From Aminipila sp032051575 (GTDB taxonomy: Bacteria > Bacillota > Clostridia > Peptostreptococcales > Anaerovoracaceae), in NCBI RefSeq assembly GCF_032051575.1, contig NZ_DAMBYD010000005.1:1-64000 (forward strand): a DNA stretch of 64,000 bases, read 5' to 3'. The translations under genes were made by a program, and so were the position numbers. A model generated the notes under the pieces. The model worked only from the letters and a program-made list of their open reading frames with translations, did no database searches and was not told where the DNA came from. Of the stretch, positions 1 to 8,448 are shown in pieces (positions within the stretch are counted from its first letter, which is position 1; each line of letters begins with the position of its first letter).

Positions 1-36
1 AACGTGACAACAGATGTGACGCTGTATGCACAGTAT
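1..36 (+). repeat. 36-bp exact direct repeat, copy 1
   Basis: Bases 1-36 and 247-282 are identical over 36 bases. Both encode the end of an InlB B-type repeat (NVTTDVTLYAQY). Identity at synonymous positions points to recent duplication or gene conversion among the coding repeats; more copies are likely left of the window. Confidence 0.85.
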
Positions 37-978
37 ATTGATATACCACAGGTGATTCATACCATCAGCTTTGATGCAAACAAAGGAACCGGAAGTGTAG
101 CTTCATTGCAGGTAGCAGATGGACAAGCTTCTTCAGTAATACCAGATGGAACAGGGGTAATCGCCCCAGCAGGCAAGAAATTTGACAGCTGGAATACAGC
201 GGCAGACGGAAGCGGGACTAAGTATACAGCAGGAGCAACGGTTGCAAACGTGACAACAGATGTGACGCTGTATGCACAGTATCTAACTGATTCGAGTAGC
301 GGTAGCGGAAGCAGCCACAGTGGCGGAAGTTCTTCTTCAGGAAGTACATCAACCAGCGATAAAACCATAACTGATAAAGAAACGAAGGACCATAAGTTAA
401 ACATTAATGTGGAAAGCTGGATTAATCCATTTACAGATGTGGCAAAATCAGATTGGTTCTATAAGAGCGTGGCAATCCTTAACCAGAATAATATAATGGG
501 AGGGACAGATGCTTCTGCATTTTCACCAGATTTAGGCATCAATCGTGGAATGATTGCAGCCATACTATATAGATTGGATGGCACTGAGGAAACCTTTGAC
601 AGTGATTTTAAAGATGTGACGAAAGGACAGTATTATGCGAATGCAGTTGCATGGGCACAAAAAAAAGGAATTGTTACAGGATATGGAAACAATATCTTTG
701 CTCCAAATAATAATATTACACGTGAACAGTTAGTTTCCATTCTTTGGAGATATGCAGGCTCTCCTTCGGTTACAGATTATAATGGTATAGCATCAGTGAA
801 AGATGCCTTCGATACATCTAGTTATGCAAAGCAGGCATTAACATGGGCTTATCAGCAGGAAATAATCAGTGGGAATGGGAGTGATTCACTTAAGCCAAAA
901 GGACTGGCTACCAGAGCAGAGGCTGCCATGATGATTACAAATTATGTGAATCTAGTAAAAGAAACTAAATATAAATAG
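1..978 (+). CDS. S-layer homology surface protein, C-terminal part
   Basis: The reading frame is open from base 1, so the gene starts outside the window and only its last 325 codons are seen. The visible part begins with the end of one and then one whole Listeria-Bacteroides-type (InlB B / Flg_new) repeat, recognisable by FDANKGTGSV, FDSWNTAADGSGTKYTAGA and TLYAQY. A Ser/Gly-rich linker (about residues 97-120) follows, then three SLH domains of about 50 residues each (about 140-190, 200-250 and 262-312). SLH domains bind secondary cell-wall polymer non-covalently, so this is an exported protein anchored to the wall, with the B-repeats as spacer or adhesive stalk. The stop is followed 17 bases later by the next gene. 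The ligand cannot be told. The family call is secure. Confidence 0.9.
   Translation, partial: NVTTDVTLYAQYIDIPQVIHTISFDANKGTGSVASLQVADGQASSVIPDGTGVIAPAGKKFDSWNTAADGSGTKYTAGATVANVTTDVTLYAQYLTDSSSGSGSSHSGGSSSSGSTSTSDKTITDKETKDHKLNINVESWINPFTDVAKSDWFYKSVAILNQNNIMGGTDASAFSPDLGINRGMIAAILYRLDGTEETFDSDFKDVTKGQYYANAVAWAQKKGIVTGYGNNIFAPNNNITREQLVSILWRYAGSPSVTDYNGIASVKDAFDTSSYAKQALTWAYQQEIISGNGSDSLKPKGLATRAEAAMMITNYVNLVKETKYK
247..282 (+). repeat. 36-bp exact direct repeat, copy 2
   Basis: Second copy of the coding repeat at 1-36, in the same frame, 246 bases downstream. It ends the last complete B-type repeat before the Ser/Gly linker. Confidence 0.85.
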
Positions 979-995
979 GAGGCGAATTTATAATT

Positions 996-2429
996 ATGAA
1001 AAAGTTGGAACTAATTGATATGAATGTGAATAGCATCAGTGAAATTTTAACGGCAATACCTGTCGCTGCGATTATCCTTGATTATAACAGTAGAAAAATT
1101 TTAGAGGTGAACAAATACTACTTAAATCTTTGCAGCTTAAGTAAAAAAGAATTAATTGGTAAAAATTCAACGGACATTTTTATTAATTATACGGATGAAG
1201 AATGCTATCAGCATGCTGATATTCTCAAAAACAAAGAAATAAAAATGTTAAAAAACTATGGAAATTATATTTATGTACGTACATTAGAAAATGAATTTAT
1301 ATATAAGAAAAAACGTGTTATTCTTCAGCTTTTTATAGATATTACAGAGCAATTAAAAGTTCGGAATGGAATAGAAAGAAATATAAAAGTACAATATGCA
1401 TTGAAAAAAATAAATGAAGCAGCTAGTCAAAAAGAAAATATAAATGAATTTTATATAGAGGTAAAGTTAATACTCCATGAACATTATAGCTCTCTAGGAC
1501 TTTCAATACAAATAAAAGAAGATAATATAGATACTGAGCCTTTTGTAATTAATCGAAATGATATTTATTTACAGCATAAGCAGGATTTCATCAAAATTCA
1601 TAATGAAGGCTTAATAGAAAATGTTTACAAAGTAAAGGAAAAAAATGAAGAAATTTTAAATATATTGGCGGTACCATTACAAAATAAAAATGGAGAGGTT
1701 AGGGGAAGTCTTTGTTGCTTTTTTTATAAGGATGATTATGTTTATGACAAATCGGATAGAGAATACCTGATTTTTGCGGCGACAACCATTTCCATGTGCT
1801 TAGAAAGGCTATATACTGAAAAAGAACTAAAGAAAACCTATCATAAACTTTTAAAGACTCAGGAGTCGATTATACATATTTTAGCAAATGCTCTTGAGGT
1901 TAAAGATCCTTATACTGCAGGACATCAGAAACGTGTGTGCCAATTGGCCTATGAAATGGCGAAAAAAATAAGACCAAAAGATAAAGACTTTCTTCAAAGG
2001 ATAAAGCTTGCTGCATCAATACATGATATTGGTAAAATTTATGTTCCAAGTGAATTGCTGACAAGGCCGGGAATCATTAAGGATATAGAAAAACAATTTA
2101 TCAATCTTCATGCAGAGGTAGGATATAATCTTCTTAGTAAGGAGCAATCGCTGTCGGACATTGCCCAGATTGTCTATCAGCATCATGAAAGAATGGACGG
2201 TAGTGGATATCCAAATGGCATGAAGGGAGAAATGATTTGCACGGAAGCAAAAATCATAGCAGTAGCAGATACTGTGGAGGCTATAAATTCGTTTAGACCA
2301 TATAGACAAGCTTTAGGAATGTCTGCCGCTATTGATGAAATTAAGGGGGGAGCCGGAGTTATTTATGATGAGGAAGTGGTGAATATATGTGTAGATCTTA
2401 TAGAAAACGATAGCTTTTCATTTTCTTAA
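996..2429 (+). CDS. PAS-GAF-HD-GYP cyclic-di-GMP phosphodiesterase
   Basis: A 477-residue soluble protein with three parts: an N-terminal PAS-like domain (about 10-125), a GAF-like domain (about 130-275) and a C-terminal HD-GYP domain (about 290-470). The catalytic signatures are present: the HD pair at residues 343-344 followed by IGKIYVP, then HHE at 396-398 and DGSGYP at 401-406. HD-GYP enzymes hydrolyse c-di-GMP to pGpG or GMP using a bi- or tri-nuclear metal centre. No membrane segment is visible, so the PAS and GAF domains would sense a cytoplasmic signal. AGGAGG lies at 977-982, 13 bases before the ATG, which is longer than usual. It follows the SLH gene closely and may be co-transcribed with it. 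The substrate is inferred from the family. Confidence 0.9.
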   Translation: MKKLELIDMNVNSISEILTAIPVAAIILDYNSRKILEVNKYYLNLCSLSKKELIGKNSTDIFINYTDEECYQHADILKNKEIKMLKNYGNYIYVRTLENEFIYKKKRVILQLFIDITEQLKVRNGIERNIKVQYALKKINEAASQKENINEFYIEVKLILHEHYSSLGLSIQIKEDNIDTEPFVINRNDIYLQHKQDFIKIHNEGLIENVYKVKEKNEEILNILAVPLQNKNGEVRGSLCCFFYKDDYVYDKSDREYLIFAATTISMCLERLYTEKELKKTYHKLLKTQESIIHILANALEVKDPYTAGHQKRVCQLAYEMAKKIRPKDKDFLQRIKLAASIHDIGKIYVPSELLTRPGIIKDIEKQFINLHAEVGYNLLSKEQSLSDIAQIVYQHHERMDGSGYPNGMKGEMICTEAKIIAVADTVEAINSFRPYRQALGMSAAIDEIKGGAGVIYDEEVVNICVDLIENDSFSFS

Positions 2430-2604
2430 AATATATCGAAAAATAGTGGTAGTTTTTTTGTTTTTCTGTTAAAAATTGTAGGAATATTCTTTCAAATAGA
2501 GTATAATAAAGAAAAATGTTAAAATATGAATATATTGTAATGATAATCAAAATAATGTAATAATTTTCAAGTGACATTCTAATAGAAAGGTGACTATGTT
2601 TTAT

Positions 2605-5600
2605 ATGGGAAAGAAAATAATAGTTCCTTTATTTAGCTTTATAATATTTATAATCATATTGTACATTTATTTCATAGGGTACAGTAAAGCTTGTGAAGGA
2701 AACCGAATCATTGCAGAAAACGGAATAATAGATTTAAGAACATATGACTTCGCTATGGAATCTAAACCTTTAAATTTGGATGGAGTGTGGGAATTTTATC
2801 CTAACCAATTTATAAATAAATTTAATGAGCCAAAGGAATTTATGCCATTTTATGTTCCAAATAACTGGGAAGGAAAGGTTTCCTCAGATAAAAAAAATGC
2901 GTTTGGATATGGAACATTTCATCTGAAAATCCTGATGAGTCCTATACAGGAATCTCAGTTACTTGGTTTAAAAGTAAATTCTATCAAAACAGCCCATAAG
3001 ATTTTTATTAATGGCAGAGAAATTTCAAGTGATGGGATTATAGGGACAGATATTTCTGTTTATGAAGCAAGGAATAAAAGCTATTCAGTATTCTTTCAAA
3101 ATAATAAGAGCATAGTAGATATTGTTATCTGGGTTTCAAATTATCATTCAGTAAAATTAGGAGGAATAATCAAACCGGTCTATTTTGGTACACAATCGCA
3201 GATTTTGACAGTACAAGAGAATTTTATACTAGTAGAGACCATTATTATTTCAATGATACTTATTATTTCAGCTTCTTTAATCGGTGGATTTTGTATAAGC
3301 AGAAATCCTAATTTTTTATACTGTGGTCTAATAGGACTATCTTCAATAGTTTTATTCTTAACGAATGGAGAGGCTTTATTATATAGAATAATGCCATCTT
3401 TATCATATGTGAATTTTGAAAAGATACATTCTATTGCAGTTTTAACGTTTGTTTTATTCTTCATAGTATATATGGTGTCGGTAATCCCAGATATTTACAA
3501 TAAAAACATAATCAAAATATTGGTGACTTCGATTATTATATTGGCTATATTATGTTTGCTTTCTTCATTTTATATAATTAATTTAGTTAATTATTATGCT
3601 TCGTTAGCACTTGTATTTATTCTTGTTTACATTTTACAGGGAATAGTATTTACAGCGTTTAGAAGAAATTCAGAAGCATTATTATTGGGAATGACTGTTT
3701 CTTCTGTACTGCTGGGAGCATTAAGTTATTCACCTTATTTGTATTTTACAGGCTATTATAATTATTGTATTATTATGTTTTCTGTGTTTCAGTTTATTTT
3801 AGTACGGGCACTTTTAATTATTAAAAGATATAAAGTAGATCATCAATTAGTAGAGTTGATGACAGAAGAACTTAAACAAGTGAATTCACTTAGAGAAGGA
3901 TTAATTATAAAAACAACCAATGAATTTAAATCTCAGCTACTTATGATATCGAGTTTTTTAAAGCATATTTCAGAAGATGAAAGGGCAAATCTGTCGTGTG
4001 AAAATTTGCATAAATTACGTTTTGTAATAGATTCAATGGAAAGATTAAATAGGGTAACTGGTACGATAAATGACATTGTAAACTTAAATGCAGATGAAGT
4101 CGAATCTAGTTCAAAGGAAATAGAAATCAAAAAGTTATTGGACGACATTGTAAATGCATATGGTTTTATCTATGCAGAAGTAAAGTGTAATATCAGCTTA
4201 AAAGCTCCGGATAAGAAGCTATTTATTAAAGGGGATTCAGATAAATTTATTTATATTTTGTTGAGCATTTTTGACAGTGCATTACTCAATTTATATATTG
4301 AAGATATCAATGTAACCTTGATTCCTAAGATTAATTGTATTGAATTGGTTGTATCAGCATCTAATAATAACATCTTAAGTTCTGAGATAAAACGTACTTT
4401 AGAGGAAAATTTTTTATGTATGAATGATACTTTTCCATATAATTTTAGCGAAATGGGGTTGGGTTTAACTAAAAAATTAGTGGAAGGATTTGGAGGCAGC
4501 ATAAAATGTTACTCAGATTGGAACTTTAAGAAAATTTGTTTGCATTTGCCTTTAGCTTCAATTCAAGATGATAAATCAAATGATACGTGCCAGAATAATG
4601 ACAAAGAAAAAATTGATAAGGAGATTGATATAAATCACATACAAAATGATAAAAAAGACGCTCAAACCATATTGATTATAGATAATGATAAAGAAAACCT
4701 AAATTTCCTTTTTCATGTATTGTCAAGAGAAAATTATCACATTATCTTACAATCATTAAGTGATGAAGTTTTTAATACGAAAAACAATAATTCTCATATA
4801 GATTTAGTTATTATAAATTTAGTTATAACCAATGTTTTAAGTTTTGATAAATGCAAAACAATCCGTGAACAATTTAGTATGATCGAACTGCCTATATTGA
4901 TTTTAACTTCACCTGTCAGTGAAAAGTTCACTTATTTAGCTCTGCAGGCAGGTGCTAATGATATAATTCAGAAACCCATTCATCCAGATGAACTAAAAGC
5001 TAGAATTGCTTCGTTATTGAATATAAAATCCTTAAGTGATTCCAAGCAGGGCTATGAGATGGCTTTTCTTAATGCACAGATCAAGCCGCATTTTCTCTTT
5101 AATGCTTTGAATTCGTTAGTTAATTTATGTGAAACCGATTCATTACAGGCATCCAATCTTGTTATATCTATAGCTAATTTTTTAAGGGGAACACTGAATT
5201 TTTCTAATGCAGATAAATTAATACCGCTTGAAAAAGAAGTAGCAATAACAAAAGCGTATCTTGAGATTGAGGCAAGTAGGTTTAATAATTTAGTTATAAA
5301 GTATTTTATTGATGATATAGATGGATTTTTTATTCCTCCGTTGACAATTCAGATTTTGGCTGAAAATGTCATTAAACATGTTATTAAGTCTAGTACAAAG
5401 CAATATATTATTACTATTTCAATGAAAAGAACTTACAATGAACTTGAAATTAGAATTGAAGATAATGGGGAAGGTTTAACAGATGATGTCATTGGCAGTC
5501 TTCTTAAAAAGCCTGTTAAAGATGGTGGTATAGGTATTTATAATGTGAATACAAGGTTAAAAACCTTCTGCAATTCAAAATTGGAATATATAACATCACA

Positions 5601-5637
5601 AAGTGGGACAACGGTATTGTTTTATATAAGGAGGTAA
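2605..5637 (+). CDS. 7TM hybrid sensor kinase, pseudo-kinase plus LytS-type core
   Basis: A very large membrane kinase (1010 residues from ATG 2605; GTG 2590 and ATG 2596 are alternatives, but AAAGGTGA at 2586-2593 is best spaced for 2605). Order, numbered from 2590: signal anchor (about 8-30); extracellular jelly-roll-like 7TMR-DISM sensor (about 40-200); seven membrane helices (about 210-410); HisKA/HATPase-like module (about 430-665); receiver (about 690-815); LytS-type His_kinase domain with QIKPHFLFN (His834); and HATPase_c with AENVIKHVI, EDNGEGL and GIGIYNV. In the first module the H-box His is Asn444 (TNEFKSQL), and the N-box and DxGxG motif are missing. In the receiver the phosphoacceptor Asp is Asn743 (VIINLVI), although the acidic pair, Thr and Lys are kept. 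Only the C-terminal core looks active. The partner regulator starts 5 bases downstream. Confidence 0.9.
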   Translation: MGKKIIVPLFSFIIFIIILYIYFIGYSKACEGNRIIAENGIIDLRTYDFAMESKPLNLDGVWEFYPNQFINKFNEPKEFMPFYVPNNWEGKVSSDKKNAFGYGTFHLKILMSPIQESQLLGLKVNSIKTAHKIFINGREISSDGIIGTDISVYEARNKSYSVFFQNNKSIVDIVIWVSNYHSVKLGGIIKPVYFGTQSQILTVQENFILVETIIISMILIISASLIGGFCISRNPNFLYCGLIGLSSIVLFLTNGEALLYRIMPSLSYVNFEKIHSIAVLTFVLFFIVYMVSVIPDIYNKNIIKILVTSIIILAILCLLSSFYIINLVNYYASLALVFILVYILQGIVFTAFRRNSEALLLGMTVSSVLLGALSYSPYLYFTGYYNYCIIMFSVFQFILVRALLIIKRYKVDHQLVELMTEELKQVNSLREGLIIKTTNEFKSQLLMISSFLKHISEDERANLSCENLHKLRFVIDSMERLNRVTGTINDIVNLNADEVESSSKEIEIKKLLDDIVNAYGFIYAEVKCNISLKAPDKKLFIKGDSDKFIYILLSIFDSALLNLYIEDINVTLIPKINCIELVVSASNNNILSSEIKRTLEENFLCMNDTFPYNFSEMGLGLTKKLVEGFGGSIKCYSDWNFKKICLHLPLASIQDDKSNDTCQNNDKEKIDKEIDINHIQNDKKDAQTILIIDNDKENLNFLFHVLSRENYHIILQSLSDEVFNTKNNNSHIDLVIINLVITNVLSFDKCKTIREQFSMIELPILILTSPVSEKFTYLALQAGANDIIQKPIHPDELKARIASLLNIKSLSDSKQGYEMAFLNAQIKPHFLFNALNSLVNLCETDSLQASNLVISIANFLRGTLNFSNADKLIPLEKEVAITKAYLEIEASRFNNLVIKYFIDDIDGFFIPPLTIQILAENVIKHVIKSSTKQYIITISMKRTYNELEIRIEDNGEGLTDDVIGSLLKKPVKDGGIGIYNVNTRLKTFCNSKLEYITSQSGTTVLFYIRR

Positions 5638-5642
5638 CTATT

Positions 5643-6815
5643 ATGACGTATACTGCAATTGCAATTGATGATGAACTAGCTTCTTTAAACCGCTTTTCAA
5701 GGTTAATAAAAAACGAGGAAAGGATTGAACTGCTGAATGTTTTCACAGTATCTACTGATGCTTTGAATTTTATCGAAAACAATTTTGTAGACTTAGTTTT
5801 TTTGGATATAGAAATGCCGGATATGAATGGGATTGAACTTGCCGGGAAAATTCTATCTTCAAATTCCGAAGCAGAAATTATTTTTGTTACCGCTTATGAA
5901 GCTTTTGCACTTCAGGCATTTCATGTATATGCTTCCGGCTATTTATTAAAACCAATTGCAAGTGATGATATCTCTAATATAGTGGATATCATCACGAAGA
6001 GAAAAAATAAAAGACAATCAAATGAAATCGAGAACAATATGCTGTATGTTAATAGTTTTGGTAGTGTTGGCTGTTATGTGTACCGTGAAGCAGAGGAAAT
6101 GATTAAATGGCGCACATCAAAATGTGAAGAATTAATAATATACTTGGTTGAACAAAAAAAAGCAGTATCTCGGGATAAAGTAATTGAGGATTTATGGCCG
6201 AATATGAGCTATGATCAAGCTGCAAAGAATTTACACGTCACTTGTTATAATATCAGATCGGCATTAAAAGAATTTAATCTAGATGATGTGGTTATAAAAA
6301 AATATGGCGTTTATGAAATTAATAAAAATAAGGTGAAAAGTGATTATTGGGATTTTATTGAAATATTAAATGGCATTAAAGCAAATAAAATAGATTTTGA
6401 AAATATAGATTTACTGATAAAAAAATATCAATCGGGATATCTGAATAATAAGTATTACGAATGGTGCGACTTTGTAAAAGCTTGGATGGACATTGAGATT
6501 GAAAAAACACTCTATGCTATTTTAGACTCATGTAATCAGGAAAATAATTTTGAGAAAGCAATAGACATACTTTTAAAGATTATATCAATAAATGACTGCG
6601 ATGACAGCGCCTATGAGCAATTGATAAAAATGTGTATGATTACAGGTAATAAAAGGTTAGCCCTAACATTGCTTCAAAATTATAAAAAAATGCTTGGTAA
6701 GGAATTTGGTACAAAACCGCCCAAATGGATTTATGAATTGCTAGAAAACTATGATGAGAGATATTGTGATTTTATAGCGGTGATGGGTAATAAGAAAATG
6801 GTAATTAATAAGTAA
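5643..6815 (+). CDS. Response regulator with winged helix and BTAD domain
   Basis: A 390-residue response regulator paired with the kinase just upstream. The receiver domain (about 1-122) has Asp55 in FLDIEMPDMNG, an acidic pair near the N-terminus (AIDDE) and Lys in LLKPI. A winged-helix DNA-binding domain follows (about 135-220, with KVIEDLWPNMSYDQAAKNLH), then a bacterial transcriptional activator (BTAD/SARP-type) domain (about 230-385). It is expected to be phosphorylated by the LytS-type core of the kinase and to activate transcription. The GGAGG of the Shine-Dalgarno overlaps the end of the kinase gene, so the two are probably translated as one operon. Target genes are unknown; the neighbouring surface-protein and c-di-GMP genes are possible targets but nothing in the sequence proves it. 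Confidence 0.9.
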   Translation: MTYTAIAIDDELASLNRFSRLIKNEERIELLNVFTVSTDALNFIENNFVDLVFLDIEMPDMNGIELAGKILSSNSEAEIIFVTAYEAFALQAFHVYASGYLLKPIASDDISNIVDIITKRKNKRQSNEIENNMLYVNSFGSVGCYVYREAEEMIKWRTSKCEELIIYLVEQKKAVSRDKVIEDLWPNMSYDQAAKNLHVTCYNIRSALKEFNLDDVVIKKYGVYEINKNKVKSDYWDFIEILNGIKANKIDFENIDLLIKKYQSGYLNNKYYEWCDFVKAWMDIEIEKTLYAILDSCNQENNFEKAIDILLKIISINDCDDSAYEQLIKMCMITGNKRLALTLLQNYKKMLGKEFGTKPPKWIYELLENYDERYCDFIAVMGNKKMVINK

Positions 6816-6842
6816 GCAGCTTTAAATATAGTAAGGGGGGAA

Positions 6843-6873
6843 TGAGAGTATAGAATTTTAATCTATACTCTCA
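6843..6873. terminator. Bidirectional terminator hairpin candidate
   Basis: An 11-bp perfect inverted repeat (TGAGAGTATAG with its complement, 9-base loop) lies between the convergent ends of the response regulator and the 113-residue gene. There is no strong T tract on either side, so termination is inferred mainly from position. Confidence 0.55.
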
Positions 6874-6882
6874 ATTACAATA

Positions 6883-7224
6883 TTACCATATCTGATTACA
6901 CGACCATAGGACTTCTATTTCATCTGGTGCTGATAACTCAAATTCTTTTACATTAAGTTTTCCTTGTTCCATTAACCTAAGCTTTTGAATAGTTTCAAGC
7001 TGCAAATTCGGCTTTTCAAATCCACTTTCAACTATTTTTCCTGACTCAACCTGCATTATTAAGTTTCCTTGAATATCTTTAAAAATAAACTTTTCAGCCA
7101 AATTCTTTATTTTAATAATGAATGATGCCATATTTTCCGCCGCCAATTCAACCATAAATTCATCGTGATTTTCACTATCTTTATTTGAATAAACACTTAC
7201 ACATCCAAGATTAATCTCTGCCAT
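6883..7224 (-). CDS. Conserved-looking small protein, unknown function
   Basis: A 113-residue acidic protein I do not recognise. It has no membrane segment or signal peptide and looks like a compact alpha/beta fold: beta-like start (EINLGCVSVYS), helical middle (AAENMASFIIKIKNLAEKF), beta-like FKDIQGNLIMQVE and a C-terminus ending CNQIW. A good Shine-Dalgarno (AAAGGAGAG) sits about 6 bases before the ATG. It lies 30 bases downstream of the SLOG-domain gene in the same direction, so the two are probably one operon and may act together. No function can be assigned from sequence alone. Confidence 0.7.
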   Translation of the reverse strand: MAEINLGCVSVYSNKDSENHDEFMVELAAENMASFIIKIKNLAEKFIFKDIQGNLIMQVESGKIVESGFEKPNLQLETIQKLRLMEQGKLNVKEFELSAPDEIEVLWSCNQIW

Positions 7225-7254
7225 TATTACTCTCCTTTTACATCATAATAATTT

Positions 7255-7758
7255 TTAATATAAATTGATGATTTCAAATTTTTTTCTTTTTTTTGTATAG
7301 TCTATTATGTAAGCTTTGGCTCCTAAATCACTGTTATAATAACAAATGATTCTCCCACTATGCTGAACCATATATTTATTACTTTCAAAAAAACAATTAT
7401 CTGTATACTTTTGATTTATCTGAATCACATGATCACACTGCGACAGAGTATTATAATATAGCTCGCTATCCCTTTCAAACCAATTACTTGCTTGCTCTTG
7501 GTAAGGAGCAATTGCAATTAATTTGATAAACTTAGGATTTTGTATATTAATGATCTTTTTTCTTAGAAGTACCAAATTTGCACACATCAGTTCAAATTCA
7601 TAGAAAGCACCAAAATAGAATGTATCTATGCCATTTTCAATTGCATTATTTATTTCTTTGTACATTCTCACCTTTAATTCCTCAAGTTTATTTTGGTTTT
7701 GCGGAAGTTTTGCACTACAATTTTCAATAAAGCAAATAGATTTATCATTTTTGTTCAT
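7255..7758 (-). CDS. SLOG/DUF1273 (YpsA-like) family protein
   Basis: A protein of about 167 residues resembling the YpsA/DUF1273 branch of the SLOG (Rossmann-like nucleotide-binding) superfamily. Supporting motifs are the early strand ICFIENCSAKLP, the helix before GIDTFYFGAFYEFELMCA, the strand FIKLIAIAPY, the WFERDSELYYNTLSQCDHVI segment and the later NKYMVQHSGRIICYYN. These match the order in YpsA, including the RN/xYMVxHS-like helix. SLOG proteins bind nucleotide-derived ligands. Bacillus YpsA is linked to cell division and stress, but no enzyme activity is established here. ATG 7758 is preferred over 7764 because GAGGTGG then sits 8 bases upstream. It is divergent from phaJ and followed by a small unknown gene. 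Confidence 0.75.
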   Translation of the reverse strand: MNKNDKSICFIENCSAKLPQNQNKLEELKVRMYKEINNAIENGIDTFYFGAFYEFELMCANLVLLRKKIINIQNPKFIKLIAIAPYQEQASNWFERDSELYYNTLSQCDHVIQINQKYTDNCFFESNKYMVQHSGRIICYYNSDLGAKAYIIDYTKKRKKFEIINLY

Positions 7759-7882
7759 AAACATGCCACCTCTTATTTATTAATACTAAAATCGATATGG
7801 TGATTAAACCATCCAGGAAACTACCCAAAGGTATCTTTTTCTGAATAATATAATAATTATAGGATATCAAAATAAACAAAAA

Positions 7883-7914
7883 CTAAACTCTCGTCATGTT
7901 TAGATTTCGTTTAG
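7883..7914. promoter_or_regulatory. Candidate operator: three TTTAG-type hexamers
   Basis: CTAAAC (7883-7888), GTTTAG (7898-7903) and GTTTAG (7909-7914) form an inverted repeat followed by a direct repeat at 11-base spacing, about one helical turn. They lie between the divergent SLOG gene and phaJ, where a regulator of either transcript would bind. No known operator was recognised. Confidence 0.35.
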
Positions 7915-7994
7915 GGCCTATGTAGCATAATTAGCTTAAATTCGAGGAATGAAATATTTTACTTTTTTAGTATATGAAATGGGGAGGGATTATT

Positions 7995-8435
7995 ATGGGT
8001 ATAGGCAGTCAAAATTTAAAAAGAAATTACGATGAGATCAAAATAGGGGATAAAGATTCCATCAGTAAGGTAATTTCTGAAGAAGATGTAATTTTGTTTT
8101 CAAAATTGTCTGGTGACGTAAATTTAATTCATTTAGATGAAGAATTTGCTAGAAAAAGTCCTTTTAAGAGACGAATTGTACCAGGCCTTTTAACTAGTTC
8201 ATTAATTTCTGCGGTTTTAGGGACAAAGCTTCCTGGGGTAAGTACTTTATATCTATCCCAATCATTAAAATTTTTGGCTCCTGTTTTTTTAGGAGATCAA
8301 ATAACAGCAGAGGTAGAGGTTTTAAGTAAAATTGACAATAAAAGGATTGTTGTATTAAAAACCAGCGTTTTTAATTCGGATAATGTTGAAGTAGTTTCTG
8401 GTGAAGCTGTAGTTAAAAAAATAAAAGAAGATTAA
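7995..8435 (+). CDS. phaJ: (R)-specific enoyl-CoA hydratase, MaoC family
   Basis: A 146-residue hot-dog-fold hydratase. The catalytic pair is visible as Asp41 and His46 in SGDVNLIH, with the same five-residue spacing as Asp31/His36 of Aeromonas PhaJ, followed by the conserved PFKRRIVPGLL stretch. It converts trans-2-enoyl-CoA from beta-oxidation or crotonyl-CoA metabolism into (R)-3-hydroxyacyl-CoA, the monomer for the synthase encoded by the next two genes. ATG 7995 is chosen because GGGGAGGG ends 6 bases upstream; an in-frame ATG at 7974 would place the Shine-Dalgarno inside the gene. It leads a tight operon (13-base gap to phaE). The general MaoC call is very secure and the PhaJ role is supported by context. 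Confidence 0.92.
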   Translation: MGIGSQNLKRNYDEIKIGDKDSISKVISEEDVILFSKLSGDVNLIHLDEEFARKSPFKRRIVPGLLTSSLISAVLGTKLPGVSTLYLSQSLKFLAPVFLGDQITAEVEVLSKIDNKRIVVLKTSVFNSDNVEVVSGEAVVKKIKED

Positions 8436-8448
8436 GAGGAGGTTTTGT

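Noticed and set aside
57..404. Minus-strand open frame inside the S-layer gene
   Set aside because: It is antisense to a clear repeat/SLH protein, has no Shine-Dalgarno and no recognisable family; a shadow frame.
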